DNA from: Chromatocurvus halotolerans | GTDB taxonomy: Bacteria > Pseudomonadota > Gammaproteobacteria > Pseudomonadales > Halieaceae | NCBI RefSeq assembly: GCF_004340525.1 | Contig: NZ_SLWX01000003.1 | Location: 1 to 64,000, forward strand | Length of the DNA stretch: 64,000 bases | Direction: 5' to 3' | Shown here: piece after piece, positions 36,166 through 45,052 of the stretch | How the letters are laid out: every line of letters starts with the position of its first letter | Position numbering within the stretch: position 1 is the first letter of the stretch | Notes under the pieces: generated by a model | What the model was told of the DNA's origin: nothing | The model's database searches: none | What the model saw: the letters and a program-made list of their open reading frames with translations, nothing else | Made by a program: the position numbers and the translations under genes

Positions 36166-36484
36166 GGGATTATTGTCCGTTATCAGAAAATCGGGATCAG
36201 CTTAACCCATTGCGCGAAGCTGTGACCAGACTGGCGCACAGTTGTGCGCGGGAGCCTCGCCAGTTCGCTGGTGCATACACACGGGGTGGCCCTGCCGCGA
36301 ACAGGAAGGGTATACTCAAACGAACACGTGTACGGACGACGGGTGTCAACACCTGCGCCGTCCACGTTGCATCGTGTTCCGCGGCAAATGGCCTGTCGGG
36401 CGCCGTCGTGGCGGACGCTGTCCCGCAGGACACGGTGGCAACGCTCGGACAACAACACTAACGGCATCCGGAGAACCCCTGTTC
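36166..36484. other. Divergent intergenic region with a palindrome
   Basis: No gene is seen in these 319 bases, although a plus-strand frame stays open into the next gene. A 16-bp palindrome, GCGCACA-GT-TGTGCGC (36234-36249), lies between the two divergent genes and could be an operator. TATACT at 36311 resembles a -10 box for the plus-strand gene without a good -35. Confidence 0.4.
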
Positions 36485-39400
36485 ATGGCCTTCATTCCTT
36501 TCGATTTCACCCGGCGCTCGGCGCGCTTCCTTCTGGTCTGTCTCTGCGCGACGCTTTACGCCGTCCCCGGAATGGCACAATCCGACACGGGCGATGCGAT
36601 CGATGCAGTCCTGAAGGGCATGCCCATGCGCAGCATCGGCCCCGCCTTCATGGGCGGGCGCATCGCCGATATCGCCGTGCACCCGGATTACCGCACCTGG
36701 TATGTCGCCGCGGGTTCCGGCGGCGTGTGGAAAACCACGAATGCCGGCACCACCTTCAAGCCGGTGTTCGATGAGCAGGGCTCATTCTCCATTGGCGCAC
36801 TGGCTATCGACCCCGGCAATCCGGAGGTGGTCTGGGTCGGTACCGGTGAAAATGTCAGCGGCCGGCATGTGGGCTGGGGTGACGGCGTTTATCGCAGCAG
36901 CGATGGCGGCCACAGCTGGACAAACCTCGGGCTCAAGGATTCGCAGCACATCGGCCGCATCATCGTGCATCCCGACAACTCGGATGTCGTGCTGGTCGCG
37001 GCAGAGGGACCGCTGTGGTCCGCCGGCGGTGACCGCGGCGTCTACCGCACCGAGAATGGCGGCGAGAGCTGGGAACGGGTACTGCATGTCAACGACGACA
37101 CTGGCGCTACCGACGTGCTGTTCCACCCCGCCGATCCGTCTATTGTCTACGCTGCCACCTACGAGCGTCGGCGCAGCCCCTGGTCCTTCATGGCCGGTGG
37201 CGCCGGTTCCGGCATCTACAAGTCCGACGATGGCGGTCGCAGCTGGCGGGAAGTCAGTAATGGCCTGCCCAGCGCGAAGAGCGACGTGGCGATTGGCAAG
37301 ATCGGCCTCGCGGTGACACCCGCGGATCCGGATCGTGTCTACGCCACCATAGAAGCGAGCGACGACGAGCAGGGCTTTTATGTCAGTAACGACCGCGGTG
37401 AGCGCTGGGAACGACGCAGTACCTACATCTCCGGCGGTACCGGCCCGCATTACTACCAGGAAATCGTCGCCTCACCGGTCGATGCTGACCGCGTCTACCA
37501 GATGGACGTCTTCCTGCACGAGACACGCGACGGCGGCCGCAGCTTCAACATGGTCGGCGATGGCGTGCAGTCACACACGGACAACCACGCGCTGTGGATT
37601 GACCCTACGGATCAGGAGCACCTGATCGTCGGCAATGACGGCGGTCTTTACGAGAGCTTTGATGCCGGCATCACCTGGCGCTTCTTCGCCAACCTGCCGG
37701 TGAGCCAGTTCTACAAGATTGCGCTGTCCAACCACGTTCCTTTTTACGATGTGGTGGGTGGCACCCAGGACCTCGGCACGCTTCGCGGCCCCGTGAGAAC
37801 GCTTAACAACGAGGGCGTGCGCAACCGGGACTGGCATGTGCCCTACGGAGCCGATGGGCACGGTGCAGCCTTTGATCCCTTTGATGACGACCTGAATTAC
37901 CACATGTGGCAGAACGGCAACATTGCCCGTCACCACGCCCCCAGCTACGAGAACGTGGTAATCCGCCCGCAGCCCGCCGAGGGCGATCCGGCCGAGCGCT
38001 GGAACTGGGATGCCGCACTGGAAGTCAGCCAGACACTGGAAGGCCGCATCTACTTCGGTTCCCAGCGCGTCTGGCGCAGCGATGACCGCGGCGACAGCTG
38101 GACGCCCATCAGCGGCGACCTGACCACCGATACCAACCGCTTCACGCTGCCCATGGCCGGGCGCGTGCGCAGCGTGGATTCGCTGATCGACGTCGGCGCG
38201 ATGTCGCGCTATTCCACCCTGACGGCCATTTCCGAGTCGGTGCTGGACAGTCAGCGGCTGTGGACGGCCAGCGACGATGGCCTCGTGCACACCACTGCCG
38301 ATGGCGGTGACAGCTGGCAGCGGGCGACGGTGAAGGGACTGCCCGAGCGCGCCTACGTCAACGACGTGAAGGCATCCCAGCACGCCAAAGACGCAGCTTT
38401 CGTGGTCGCAGACAACCACAAGGCCGGGGACTTCCGCCCCTACGTGTTTGCCACGGACAACGGTGGCCGCAGCTGGCGTGACATCAGCGGCAACCTGCCC
38501 GACGACATCATTACCTGGGCCATTCAGCAGGACGACGCAGAGCCGGGCCTGCTGTTCCTCGGCACCGAGAAAGGCCTGTATGTCAGCCTGAACGGCGGCG
38601 AGCGCTGGGATCGGCTTGCCGGCACGCCGACCATCTCCTTCCGCGACGTGGAACTGCAGCGTCGCGACCTTGACGTGGCGGGGGCCTCTTTCGGCCGCGG
38701 CATCTACATCCTCCACGACTACACCCCGCTGCGCCAAATGGCGGCGAGCCTGCGCCAGAATGGCGAGGCACTGGCAGAGGCGGATGCCACGCTGTTTGGT
38801 CTGCGCGATGCCTGGTCTTACATCCCGGCGACCACAGGACAGGCGCCCGGATTGCCGGAAGAGGGCAGCGCGTCCTGGCGCGCACCGAACCCGCCCCACG
38901 GCGCGGTGTTTACGCTGCACATCAATGAAGTGCCAAAGACCGCCAAGGAGGCGCGCCGCGAGCGCGAGCGCAATCTTGCGGCGAGCGGGGATGACGTAGC
39001 ATTCCCCGGTTGGGAAACGCTGGTGCAGGAGCGACGACCCGATGGGTATCGGCACTATCTGGAAATTCTGAACAGCGCGGGTGCCACGGTACGTCGCCTG
39101 CCGGTACCTGCGACCACCGGAGCGCATCGCATGGCCTGGGATATGCGTGGCGCGCCGCCGGATGCCGTAAGCATCGAGACAGGCGGCTTCAGACCCCCCT
39201 GGTGGGGCGAGCCACAGGGTGCCATGCAGCCGCCCGGCACTTATCGGGCGCGGCTGATGCGAGTGGGGCCGGAGGGCGTCACGGCGCTCGGCTCCCCACA
39301 GGAATTCCGCCTGCGCGCCGTGGACAACCTGCCCTCCGGCGCCAGCATGGAGGCAGCGTCGGAGTTCCAGGAAGCCTATGTACGGGCCGCCCGACGCCTC

Positions 39401-39811
39401 GACGCGGTTACCGGTACGCTGAAGCTGATGGAAAAGCGCGTTCGCTACCTGCGCAAGGCCATGGATGAAACGCCGGCGGCGGATCTTGAGCTGCACCGCC
39501 GTGTCGACGCGTTCGAGACACAGCTGGCGGATCTTCGCACGATCCTGGACGGCAACCCCGCGCAGCGGGCAATGAGCGAGTGGACGGAGCCCGGTGTCGC
39601 CGGCCGCATCCGCGCCGCGCGCGGCGTCATGGAGACCCGTATGGCACCGACGCAGACAGAGCGCGAGAACCTGCGCATGGGCAGCGAGGCCCTCACTGCT
39701 GTCGAGGTGCAGGTCACGGACCTTCGCGACGGTGAACTGGCCGCGATTGAGCGTGCACTGGCCGAGGCTGATGCGCCCTGGACGCCCGGGCAGCGCCCGG
39801 GCGGCCGTTGA
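36485..39811 (+). CDS. Secreted Asp-box (BNR/VPS10-like) propeller protein, paralogue C
   Basis: A 1108-aa exported protein. The start at 36485 (MAFIPFDFTRRSARF) gives a signal peptide ending at GMAQSD with GGAG upstream; the longer frame is non-coding leader. The head is MRSIGPAFMGGRIADIAVHP. Asp-boxes include RSSDGGHSW, RTENGGESW, KSDDGGRSW, RSDDRGDSW and TDNGGRSW. A NPPHGAVFTLHI linker, an Ig-like AHRMAWDMRG segment and a long helical tail rich in Arg and Glu follow. It heads a plus-strand run into an S9 peptidase (39 nt later) and a methyltransferase. Confidence 0.86.
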   Translation: MAFIPFDFTRRSARFLLVCLCATLYAVPGMAQSDTGDAIDAVLKGMPMRSIGPAFMGGRIADIAVHPDYRTWYVAAGSGGVWKTTNAGTTFKPVFDEQGSFSIGALAIDPGNPEVVWVGTGENVSGRHVGWGDGVYRSSDGGHSWTNLGLKDSQHIGRIIVHPDNSDVVLVAAEGPLWSAGGDRGVYRTENGGESWERVLHVNDDTGATDVLFHPADPSIVYAATYERRRSPWSFMAGGAGSGIYKSDDGGRSWREVSNGLPSAKSDVAIGKIGLAVTPADPDRVYATIEASDDEQGFYVSNDRGERWERRSTYISGGTGPHYYQEIVASPVDADRVYQMDVFLHETRDGGRSFNMVGDGVQSHTDNHALWIDPTDQEHLIVGNDGGLYESFDAGITWRFFANLPVSQFYKIALSNHVPFYDVVGGTQDLGTLRGPVRTLNNEGVRNRDWHVPYGADGHGAAFDPFDDDLNYHMWQNGNIARHHAPSYENVVIRPQPAEGDPAERWNWDAALEVSQTLEGRIYFGSQRVWRSDDRGDSWTPISGDLTTDTNRFTLPMAGRVRSVDSLIDVGAMSRYSTLTAISESVLDSQRLWTASDDGLVHTTADGGDSWQRATVKGLPERAYVNDVKASQHAKDAAFVVADNHKAGDFRPYVFATDNGGRSWRDISGNLPDDIITWAIQQDDAEPGLLFLGTEKGLYVSLNGGERWDRLAGTPTISFRDVELQRRDLDVAGASFGRGIYILHDYTPLRQMAASLRQNGEALAEADATLFGLRDAWSYIPATTGQAPGLPEEGSASWRAPNPPHGAVFTLHINEVPKTAKEARRERERNLAASGDDVAFPGWETLVQERRPDGYRHYLEILNSAGATVRRLPVPATTGAHRMAWDMRGAPPDAVSIETGGFRPPWWGEPQGAMQPPGTYRARLMRVGPEGVTALGSPQEFRLRAVDNLPSGASMEAASEFQEAYVRAARRLDAVTGTLKLMEKRVRYLRKAMDETPAADLELHRRVDAFETQLADLRTILDGNPAQRAMSEWTEPGVAGRIRAARGVMETRMAPTQTERENLRMGSEALTAVEVQVTDLRDGELAAIERALAEADAPWTPGQRPGGR

Positions 39812-39850
39812 TGGCCTGAACCCCCGGGTACGCGCAGCGGAGGCGCAACC

Positions 39851-42079
39851 ATGTTGTCACGGAAACCCTACAGGCTGCTATGCAGCCTGTTTTTTCTGGT
39901 CGGTGTTGTCGATCCCGCACTCGCCCGCCTGCCCGACAATCTTGACGCGCTGCTGGTGCAGCCGCCAATTATCGGTGTCGCCCCGGGCGCCAGGGCCTGG
40001 AACGCCGACGGCAGCGCACTGGCGTTTGCCTGGAATGACCGCGGCGGCGCTACCCGCGACCTCTGGCTGCATATTCCGGGTGAGGGCGATGCCCGGCGCC
40101 TGACTCAGCTGTCGGAGGGCGAGACGGGTGGTGCCGGCGTCACCGAGCTCGACTGGATTGATGCGCGGCGTATCGCGCTGGTTATCGACGGCGCGCTCTG
40201 GTCCTATGATCTGGGCAGCGCGCAGTTGCGCGAGCTGGAGTCGCGTATTGCGCAGCTGCGCAATCTGCAGGTGTCCCCCGATGGCCGCCGGCTGGCGTTC
40301 ACCAGCGGTGGCCCGGCAACCCGCTACCAGCATGCGTTCATGGGCGACGGCAGCCTGTGGCTGCGCGATACGGATGCGCCGGCCGGCAGCCCCAGCGTAC
40401 AGCTGCACGGCAACGCCGATCCGAAAGTGGCGGTAGAGCGCTACGAATGGTCTGGTGACGGCAGCCGCATTGCGCTGCTTGAAGCGGATAACAGTCCCGT
40501 GCGCGAGCGCGAGATCCACTATCATCTCGACGGTGAGCTGAAAGTCGACCGGGTGGCCCGCGCCTTCCCCGGTGAGCCGGTCACGCGGCGTCGCCTGGGG
40601 GTGCTGGATGTGACCGGCGGCGGCGAGCCGCGCTGGCTGCAACTGGATGATCCGGAATATCCCGTCTGGGACTTCGGACTGTCCGCCGACGGCTCACAGC
40701 TGTTCACCCTGACCAGCGATTCACTGGTCAAGCACCCCAAAGTGTATGTTCACACGGTCGACAGCGGTGATCGGGAGGTCTTTTATCAGCGCCAGGACCC
40801 GGGCAATGTCGTGCCAGGCTGGCGCGCCGCCTGGGCGCCTGATGATGAGGGCCTGATAATCCTGACGGATCGTGACGGTTACTATCACCTCTACCATGTA
40901 CCCGAGGCGGGCGCCGAGCCCAGAGCCATCACCGCCGGTGAGTGGGAAATCTGGTCCTTCGACGTGGACAGCGCGAACGGTCTTCTCTATTTCGTTGCCA
41001 ACCGCGACCACACGGCCGAGCGCCATCTCTATCGCGTACCCGTCAGCGGCGGCGAGGTTGAGCGACTGACATCAGCCGCCGGGCACTGGGACCCGCAGTT
41101 TGCCGGGGATTTCTCCCGGGTTGCGCTTACCTACTCCAGCGATACCCTGCCGCCGGATCTGTATGCCCTGTTGCTTTCCGGCGCATCTGAGGCGGCGCGC
41201 ATCACCCACTCACCCACGCCCGCCTTCGACGAGTACACCTGGGCCGAAGCCGACTATATCGCCTATCCGAGTGACCGCGACGGACAGTCCGTGCTCGGTC
41301 GCCTGCAGGTGCCGCCGGATTTCGATCCCCAGGGCTGCTATCCACTGATCGTCGGCTCCATCTACTCGGATACCGTGGTCAACCAGTGGGCGCGCCTGAC
41401 CCGCCGTCCCAACTGGGCGCTGGACCAGTATCTGGTGTCCCAGGGCTACCTGGTGCTGAAAGTGAACGTCCGCGGTAGCCGCGGCCAGGGTCGTGTCTTC
41501 AGCGGTGGTCTGTTCCATGACTATGGCGGTATCGATATCGATGATATCGAGACGGTGGTGCGCGGCCTGATTGCGGATGGCACGGTGGATGCCGACCGTG
41601 TGGGAATCTGGGGCAACAGCTACGGTGGCCTGATGACCGTGATGTCGCTGTTCCGCAAGCCCGGCCTTTACGCCGCGGGGATTGCCGGTGCGCCGGCGAC
41701 CAACGTGGCCCATGCCTACCCGAGCCAGATGTGGGTCATGGGCGAGCCGGCAGGGGACGATTTTCCCGCCCGCTACGAGCGCCAGTCGCCGCTGTTCCAG
41801 AGCGCCGGCCTTGCCGATCCGCTGATGATCATCCACGGAACGACCGACCCGATTGTGCTCTACAGCGATACTCTGGCGTTGCTCGAACGCCTGATCGCGC
41901 AGAACAAGACCGCTGAGCTGGTGACGCTGCCCGGCGGATCGCACGGATGGATGGCCGACAGCCCGGCACAGACCCGCTTTGCCTACAGCAGGATGCTCGA
42001 CTTCTTCACCCGACACCTTCCCCCGGGTCAGGTTGAGGGTGCCTGTGAAGCGTCGCCGGGCGCTTCGCATGACGGCTGA
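39851..42079 (+). CDS. Exported S9-family serine peptidase (dipeptidyl-peptidase-IV-like)
   Basis: A 742-aa secreted peptidase with a signal peptide ending near DPALARLP. The N-terminal propeller has PD40-like strands (AWNADGSALAFAW, WAPDDEGLIILTD). The C-terminal hydrolase domain carries the likely triad Ser590 in GNSYGG, Asp666 in HGTTDPIV and His698 in GGSHGWM. GGAGG precedes the ATG. It lies directly downstream of Asp-box paralogue C, suggesting coordinated peptide handling. Confidence 0.88.
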   Translation: MLSRKPYRLLCSLFFLVGVVDPALARLPDNLDALLVQPPIIGVAPGARAWNADGSALAFAWNDRGGATRDLWLHIPGEGDARRLTQLSEGETGGAGVTELDWIDARRIALVIDGALWSYDLGSAQLRELESRIAQLRNLQVSPDGRRLAFTSGGPATRYQHAFMGDGSLWLRDTDAPAGSPSVQLHGNADPKVAVERYEWSGDGSRIALLEADNSPVREREIHYHLDGELKVDRVARAFPGEPVTRRRLGVLDVTGGGEPRWLQLDDPEYPVWDFGLSADGSQLFTLTSDSLVKHPKVYVHTVDSGDREVFYQRQDPGNVVPGWRAAWAPDDEGLIILTDRDGYYHLYHVPEAGAEPRAITAGEWEIWSFDVDSANGLLYFVANRDHTAERHLYRVPVSGGEVERLTSAAGHWDPQFAGDFSRVALTYSSDTLPPDLYALLLSGASEAARITHSPTPAFDEYTWAEADYIAYPSDRDGQSVLGRLQVPPDFDPQGCYPLIVGSIYSDTVVNQWARLTRRPNWALDQYLVSQGYLVLKVNVRGSRGQGRVFSGGLFHDYGGIDIDDIETVVRGLIADGTVDADRVGIWGNSYGGLMTVMSLFRKPGLYAAGIAGAPATNVAHAYPSQMWVMGEPAGDDFPARYERQSPLFQSAGLADPLMIIHGTTDPIVLYSDTLALLERLIAQNKTAELVTLPGGSHGWMADSPAQTRFAYSRMLDFFTRHLPPGQVEGACEASPGASHDG

Positions 42080-42091
42080 GGCGCTGCGCCG

Positions 42092-43081
42092 GTGAGCGCT
42101 GACGACCTGCGCAACGACGCGGCCGGTCCCGACGCGCGCGGCGCCTGGAGTGATTACTGGCGCGAGGGTGACACCGAGCACGCGCTGCCCGACGACAACC
42201 CGGGTACCCGCGCACTGGCCGAGGTCTGGCGCGGCTATGCGGCAGAGCTGGCCTCACGCGCAGGCCGCGCGCGCATCGTCGATCTGGCCTGCGGCGGCGG
42301 CTTTGCGCTGCGCCACCTCGAAGCCGCGAGCCAGGCGCCGTCACTGGAGTGGGAATTATTCGGCCTGGACATCGCGGCACCTGCCCTGGAGCAGCTGCGC
42401 AAGGGCGCCGCAACGCCATCCCAGCTGGTAGTCGGCGACGCGGCGCGACCGCCGTTTGCCGATGGCAGCATGAACGTGGTCCTGAGCCAGTTCGGTCTCG
42501 AGTATGCCGGCCAGGAGGCCCTGTCAGGCGCGGCGCGTCTTCTCGCGCCGGCGGGAGAGTTGCTGCTGCTGGTGCACCATGCGGACGGTCCGGTTGCTGC
42601 CAGCTGCAGTGCCAACCGGGACATCGTCGAAGCCGTGCTGGCCTGTGGTGCGCTGGAGGCGATGCGGCACTGGTTCGAGCAGCGCGCCAGCGGCAGGCAG
42701 CGGCCGCTGGCGCGCTCCCAGGCCGCGGAAAAACTGCGCGAACCCATCAGCGCCATGGAGTCCCTGTTACAGCAATCTCCCCAGTGCCCGGCGCGGCAGC
42801 TGGCGGGCCGCATGCACGCGGATCTTGCCCGCCTGTACACGCGCGCCGGCGCCTACGCCACGGCTGACGTCATGCCGTGGCTCGATGGCATGCATGCGGA
42901 GCTGGTGTCTTATCGACAGCGCATGCAGGGCATGCTGCAGGCCGCCCGCGACGCAGCGGATACGGAGCAGTTGCTGTCAGACTGGACGTCACAGGGCCTG
43001 CAGCACTGTGATGCCGGGGTGATCGAGGTGGAGGGTCAGCCCCTCGCCTGGAAGCTCACTGCCACTCGTCCTGCGGCGTGA
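42092..43081 (+). CDS. Class I SAM-dependent methyltransferase
   Basis: A 329-aa cytoplasmic protein with the SAM-binding motif IVDLACGGGFALRHLE (about residues 64-79), an acidic loop FGLDIAAPALEQL and motif VVGDAARPPFADGS, then NVVLSQFGLEY. The C-terminal third is a helical domain of unclear role. It uses a GTG start 12 nt after the peptidase stop, with GAGG upstream. Its 3' end overlaps the convergent TPR-oxygenase gene by 26 nt. The substrate is unknown. Confidence 0.8.
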   Translation: MSADDLRNDAAGPDARGAWSDYWREGDTEHALPDDNPGTRALAEVWRGYAAELASRAGRARIVDLACGGGFALRHLEAASQAPSLEWELFGLDIAAPALEQLRKGAATPSQLVVGDAARPPFADGSMNVVLSQFGLEYAGQEALSGAARLLAPAGELLLLVHHADGPVAASCSANRDIVEAVLACGALEAMRHWFEQRASGRQRPLARSQAAEKLREPISAMESLLQQSPQCPARQLAGRMHADLARLYTRAGAYATADVMPWLDGMHAELVSYRQRMQGMLQAARDAADTEQLLSDWTSQGLQHCDAGVIEVEGQPLAWKLTATRPAA

Positions 43082-44843
43082 CGTCAAAGGCAATGCTCAG
43101 GCGGCTGCCGGTTTTTGCCGGTACGGTGCCGTGCCACATGTACGAGGGAAACAGTACGAGATTGCCCGCCTCCGCCGGAATGGTGCGCTCCACAGTGGCA
43201 CCCGGTGTGGCGTAGCGCGGCAGGCCCAGCTGCAGTGCGCCGGCATCGGGCGCATCGGCGTCTTCCGGCGGCACTTCCACGTAGTAGGCCGAACTCAGCC
43301 AGCCCTCCGGGTGCACGTGATTGACGTGGTTGCCGCCGGGCTTCAACTGCACTGACCACATACCGCTCGGCGCAGCCGTGGCGCTGCGTCGACGGTACAG
43401 CGGGTGGCTGTCATCCTGCGGCAGCTCCGCGGTGTAGCGCGCAATCGCCTCCTGAATACTGTCGCGAAAGGCCGCGATGACCGGCTCCCTGACAAAGCGC
43501 AGATCCACCGCTGTCTGGGTGCCGCCCTTGAGCGACTGGTCCAGCGGGTGTACCTGCAGTTTGTGCAGAATCTTCAGGCGCGCGGCGAGCACGCGGTTGA
43601 ACGCCTCGATGGAGGTATAGCCGGCGGGTGGCGAGAGCCTGAAAACCCGCGCCATGTCCTGGTGGTTGAGTAGCCAGCGATAGCGCGCATCGCCCAGCTG
43701 ACGCAGCGCGTCACCCCACAGCGCCAACCAGTGCTGATTGGTCCGCGATATTGGCGTTTCCTCGATCAGCGGCAGCGCCTCGGCGGCGCGACCGTTCACC
43801 AGCAGGGATTGCACCCAGGCCAGGCGGCTGCCCGTGCCCTGGGGATCCAGCGTGAAGGCCGTGTTGCCGGCGTTCAGCGCCAGGGCTGTGTCGCCGGTTT
43901 CCAGCGCGACATCCACGACGGCACCGGCGATACTGCCCTGCGGCCCGTAACGCTTCTCTGCCTGGGCCAGGGTCGCCAGGGCACGGTCGTTCGCCGCCAT
44001 GCCGCGCTGTATGGCGGCGCACATGACGTCGCTGCCGGGCCCCGCCCGGGCAGCCAGCACCTGCCCAAGCAGGGCTTCCACCGCAGCTTCCTCGCCCTGC
44101 GTCCAGCACATCTGCGCGGCGATAAACACGGCGTCCGGCAGCTGGGGTTGCTGGCGCGCCAGATCCAGCGCGCCATCGACGGCCTCCTGCCAGCGATCCA
44201 TGCCCGCCAGCGCCTTGATAAGCAGGGTGGCAAAGGACAGATCCGGCATGGGGTGGCCGCTGATTTCCCGGTGTACCTGGTCAAAACGGCCCAGTTCCAG
44301 CAGGGCACGCAGCCGGCCATGGTGGCTGCGGCTGTCATTCGGTGCGAGGCGTGCGCTGGTATCAAAGGCTTCCAGCGCTGCCTGCGGCTGGCCGACACGC
44401 ATCAGGGCCTCGCCGCGCTGGCGCCACAGCGGAGCATCCTGGCTCGCGGCGAGGCCGCGCGTCAGCGTCAGGACTGGCTCGGTATGTCCCTCTGTCAGCA
44501 GCAGCCGGCACAGGTTCTGGCGCACGGCGGTATGCCCGGGGGCCTGTGCCAGCGCCCGGTAATAGCAGTCTTCGGCCTCTCGCAGGCGGCGCTGGTCGTA
44601 GAGCAGCCCACCGAGGGCATTCAGGCTGTCCAGATGCGCTGGCTGCAGGGTCAGCGCGTGGCGCAGGCAGGCTTCGGCCTGTGGATCGCCCACGGCGCGG
44701 GCAATTCTGCCCGCCATGCACCAGGCATCGGCAGCATCCGGGTAAGCGGTGAGCGTTTTGCGTATGGACTCGCCGGCGTTGGCGTAGTCGCGCTGCTGAT
44801 ACAGGGCCAGTGCCTGCTGCAGCTGTCGGTTCAGTGTTTCCAT
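43056..44843 (-). CDS. TPR-repeat protein with C-terminal 2OG-Fe(II) oxygenase domain
   Basis: A 595-aa protein. About residues 1-380 are tetratricopeptide repeats (pattern A-x-AxC-x-RRAL-like helices such as DSLNALGGLLYDQRRLREAE). The last ~200 residues form a double-stranded beta-helix oxygenase: HVNHVHPEGWL supplies the first His, MWHGT the distal His and GSRLSIAF the 2-oxoglutarate Arg. This is the PF13759-type putative 2OG oxygenase, often next to TonB receptor genes in marine gammaproteobacteria. The target of hydroxylation is unknown. It ends 26 nt inside the convergent methyltransferase. Confidence 0.83.
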   Translation of the reverse strand: METLNRQLQQALALYQQRDYANAGESIRKTLTAYPDAADAWCMAGRIARAVGDPQAEACLRHALTLQPAHLDSLNALGGLLYDQRRLREAEDCYYRALAQAPGHTAVRQNLCRLLLTEGHTEPVLTLTRGLAASQDAPLWRQRGEALMRVGQPQAALEAFDTSARLAPNDSRSHHGRLRALLELGRFDQVHREISGHPMPDLSFATLLIKALAGMDRWQEAVDGALDLARQQPQLPDAVFIAAQMCWTQGEEAAVEALLGQVLAARAGPGSDVMCAAIQRGMAANDRALATLAQAEKRYGPQGSIAGAVVDVALETGDTALALNAGNTAFTLDPQGTGSRLAWVQSLLVNGRAAEALPLIEETPISRTNQHWLALWGDALRQLGDARYRWLLNHQDMARVFRLSPPAGYTSIEAFNRVLAARLKILHKLQVHPLDQSLKGGTQTAVDLRFVREPVIAAFRDSIQEAIARYTAELPQDDSHPLYRRRSATAAPSGMWSVQLKPGGNHVNHVHPEGWLSSAYYVEVPPEDADAPDAGALQLGLPRYATPGATVERTIPAEAGNLVLFPSYMWHGTVPAKTGSRLSIAFDVTPQDEWQ

Positions 44844-44931
44844 GATGAGGCCAGAATGCTCCGCTGCCCCCGCTTGTGCAAGCGTGGGCCTGTGTAGAGG
44901 AACGTTGCGCCGGCTATTGCCGGTTCACAAC

Positions 44932-44962
44932 GAAAAACGGGTGGGCCAAGGGCCCACCCGTT
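44932..44962 (-). terminator. Rho-independent terminator of the TonB receptor gene
   Basis: Twelve-bp perfect stem AACGGGTGGGCC (44936-44947) with its complement at 44951-44962 and a 3-nt loop. On the minus strand it is followed by a T-run, about 90 nt after the receptor stop. A second imperfect GC-rich hairpin lies nearer the stop (45006-45041). Confidence 0.8.
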
Positions 44963-45052
44963 GCAATCCATCTGGCAGTTGGCATGAGCCCACCGCCAGT
45001 CTGGCTGGCCGGCTCTGTCTGCCTGGGGCAGAGGCCGGCCATGACGGCGCTA

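Noticed and set aside
36242-36484. N-terminal extension of paralogue C
   Set aside because: Open by chance; the signal peptide and SD support the start at 36485.
37571-39496. 641-codon minus-strand open frame opposite paralogue C
   Set aside because: Shadow of the real gene; similar shadows occur opposite the other Asp-box genes (27019-28866, 28928-30100, 53313-54650).
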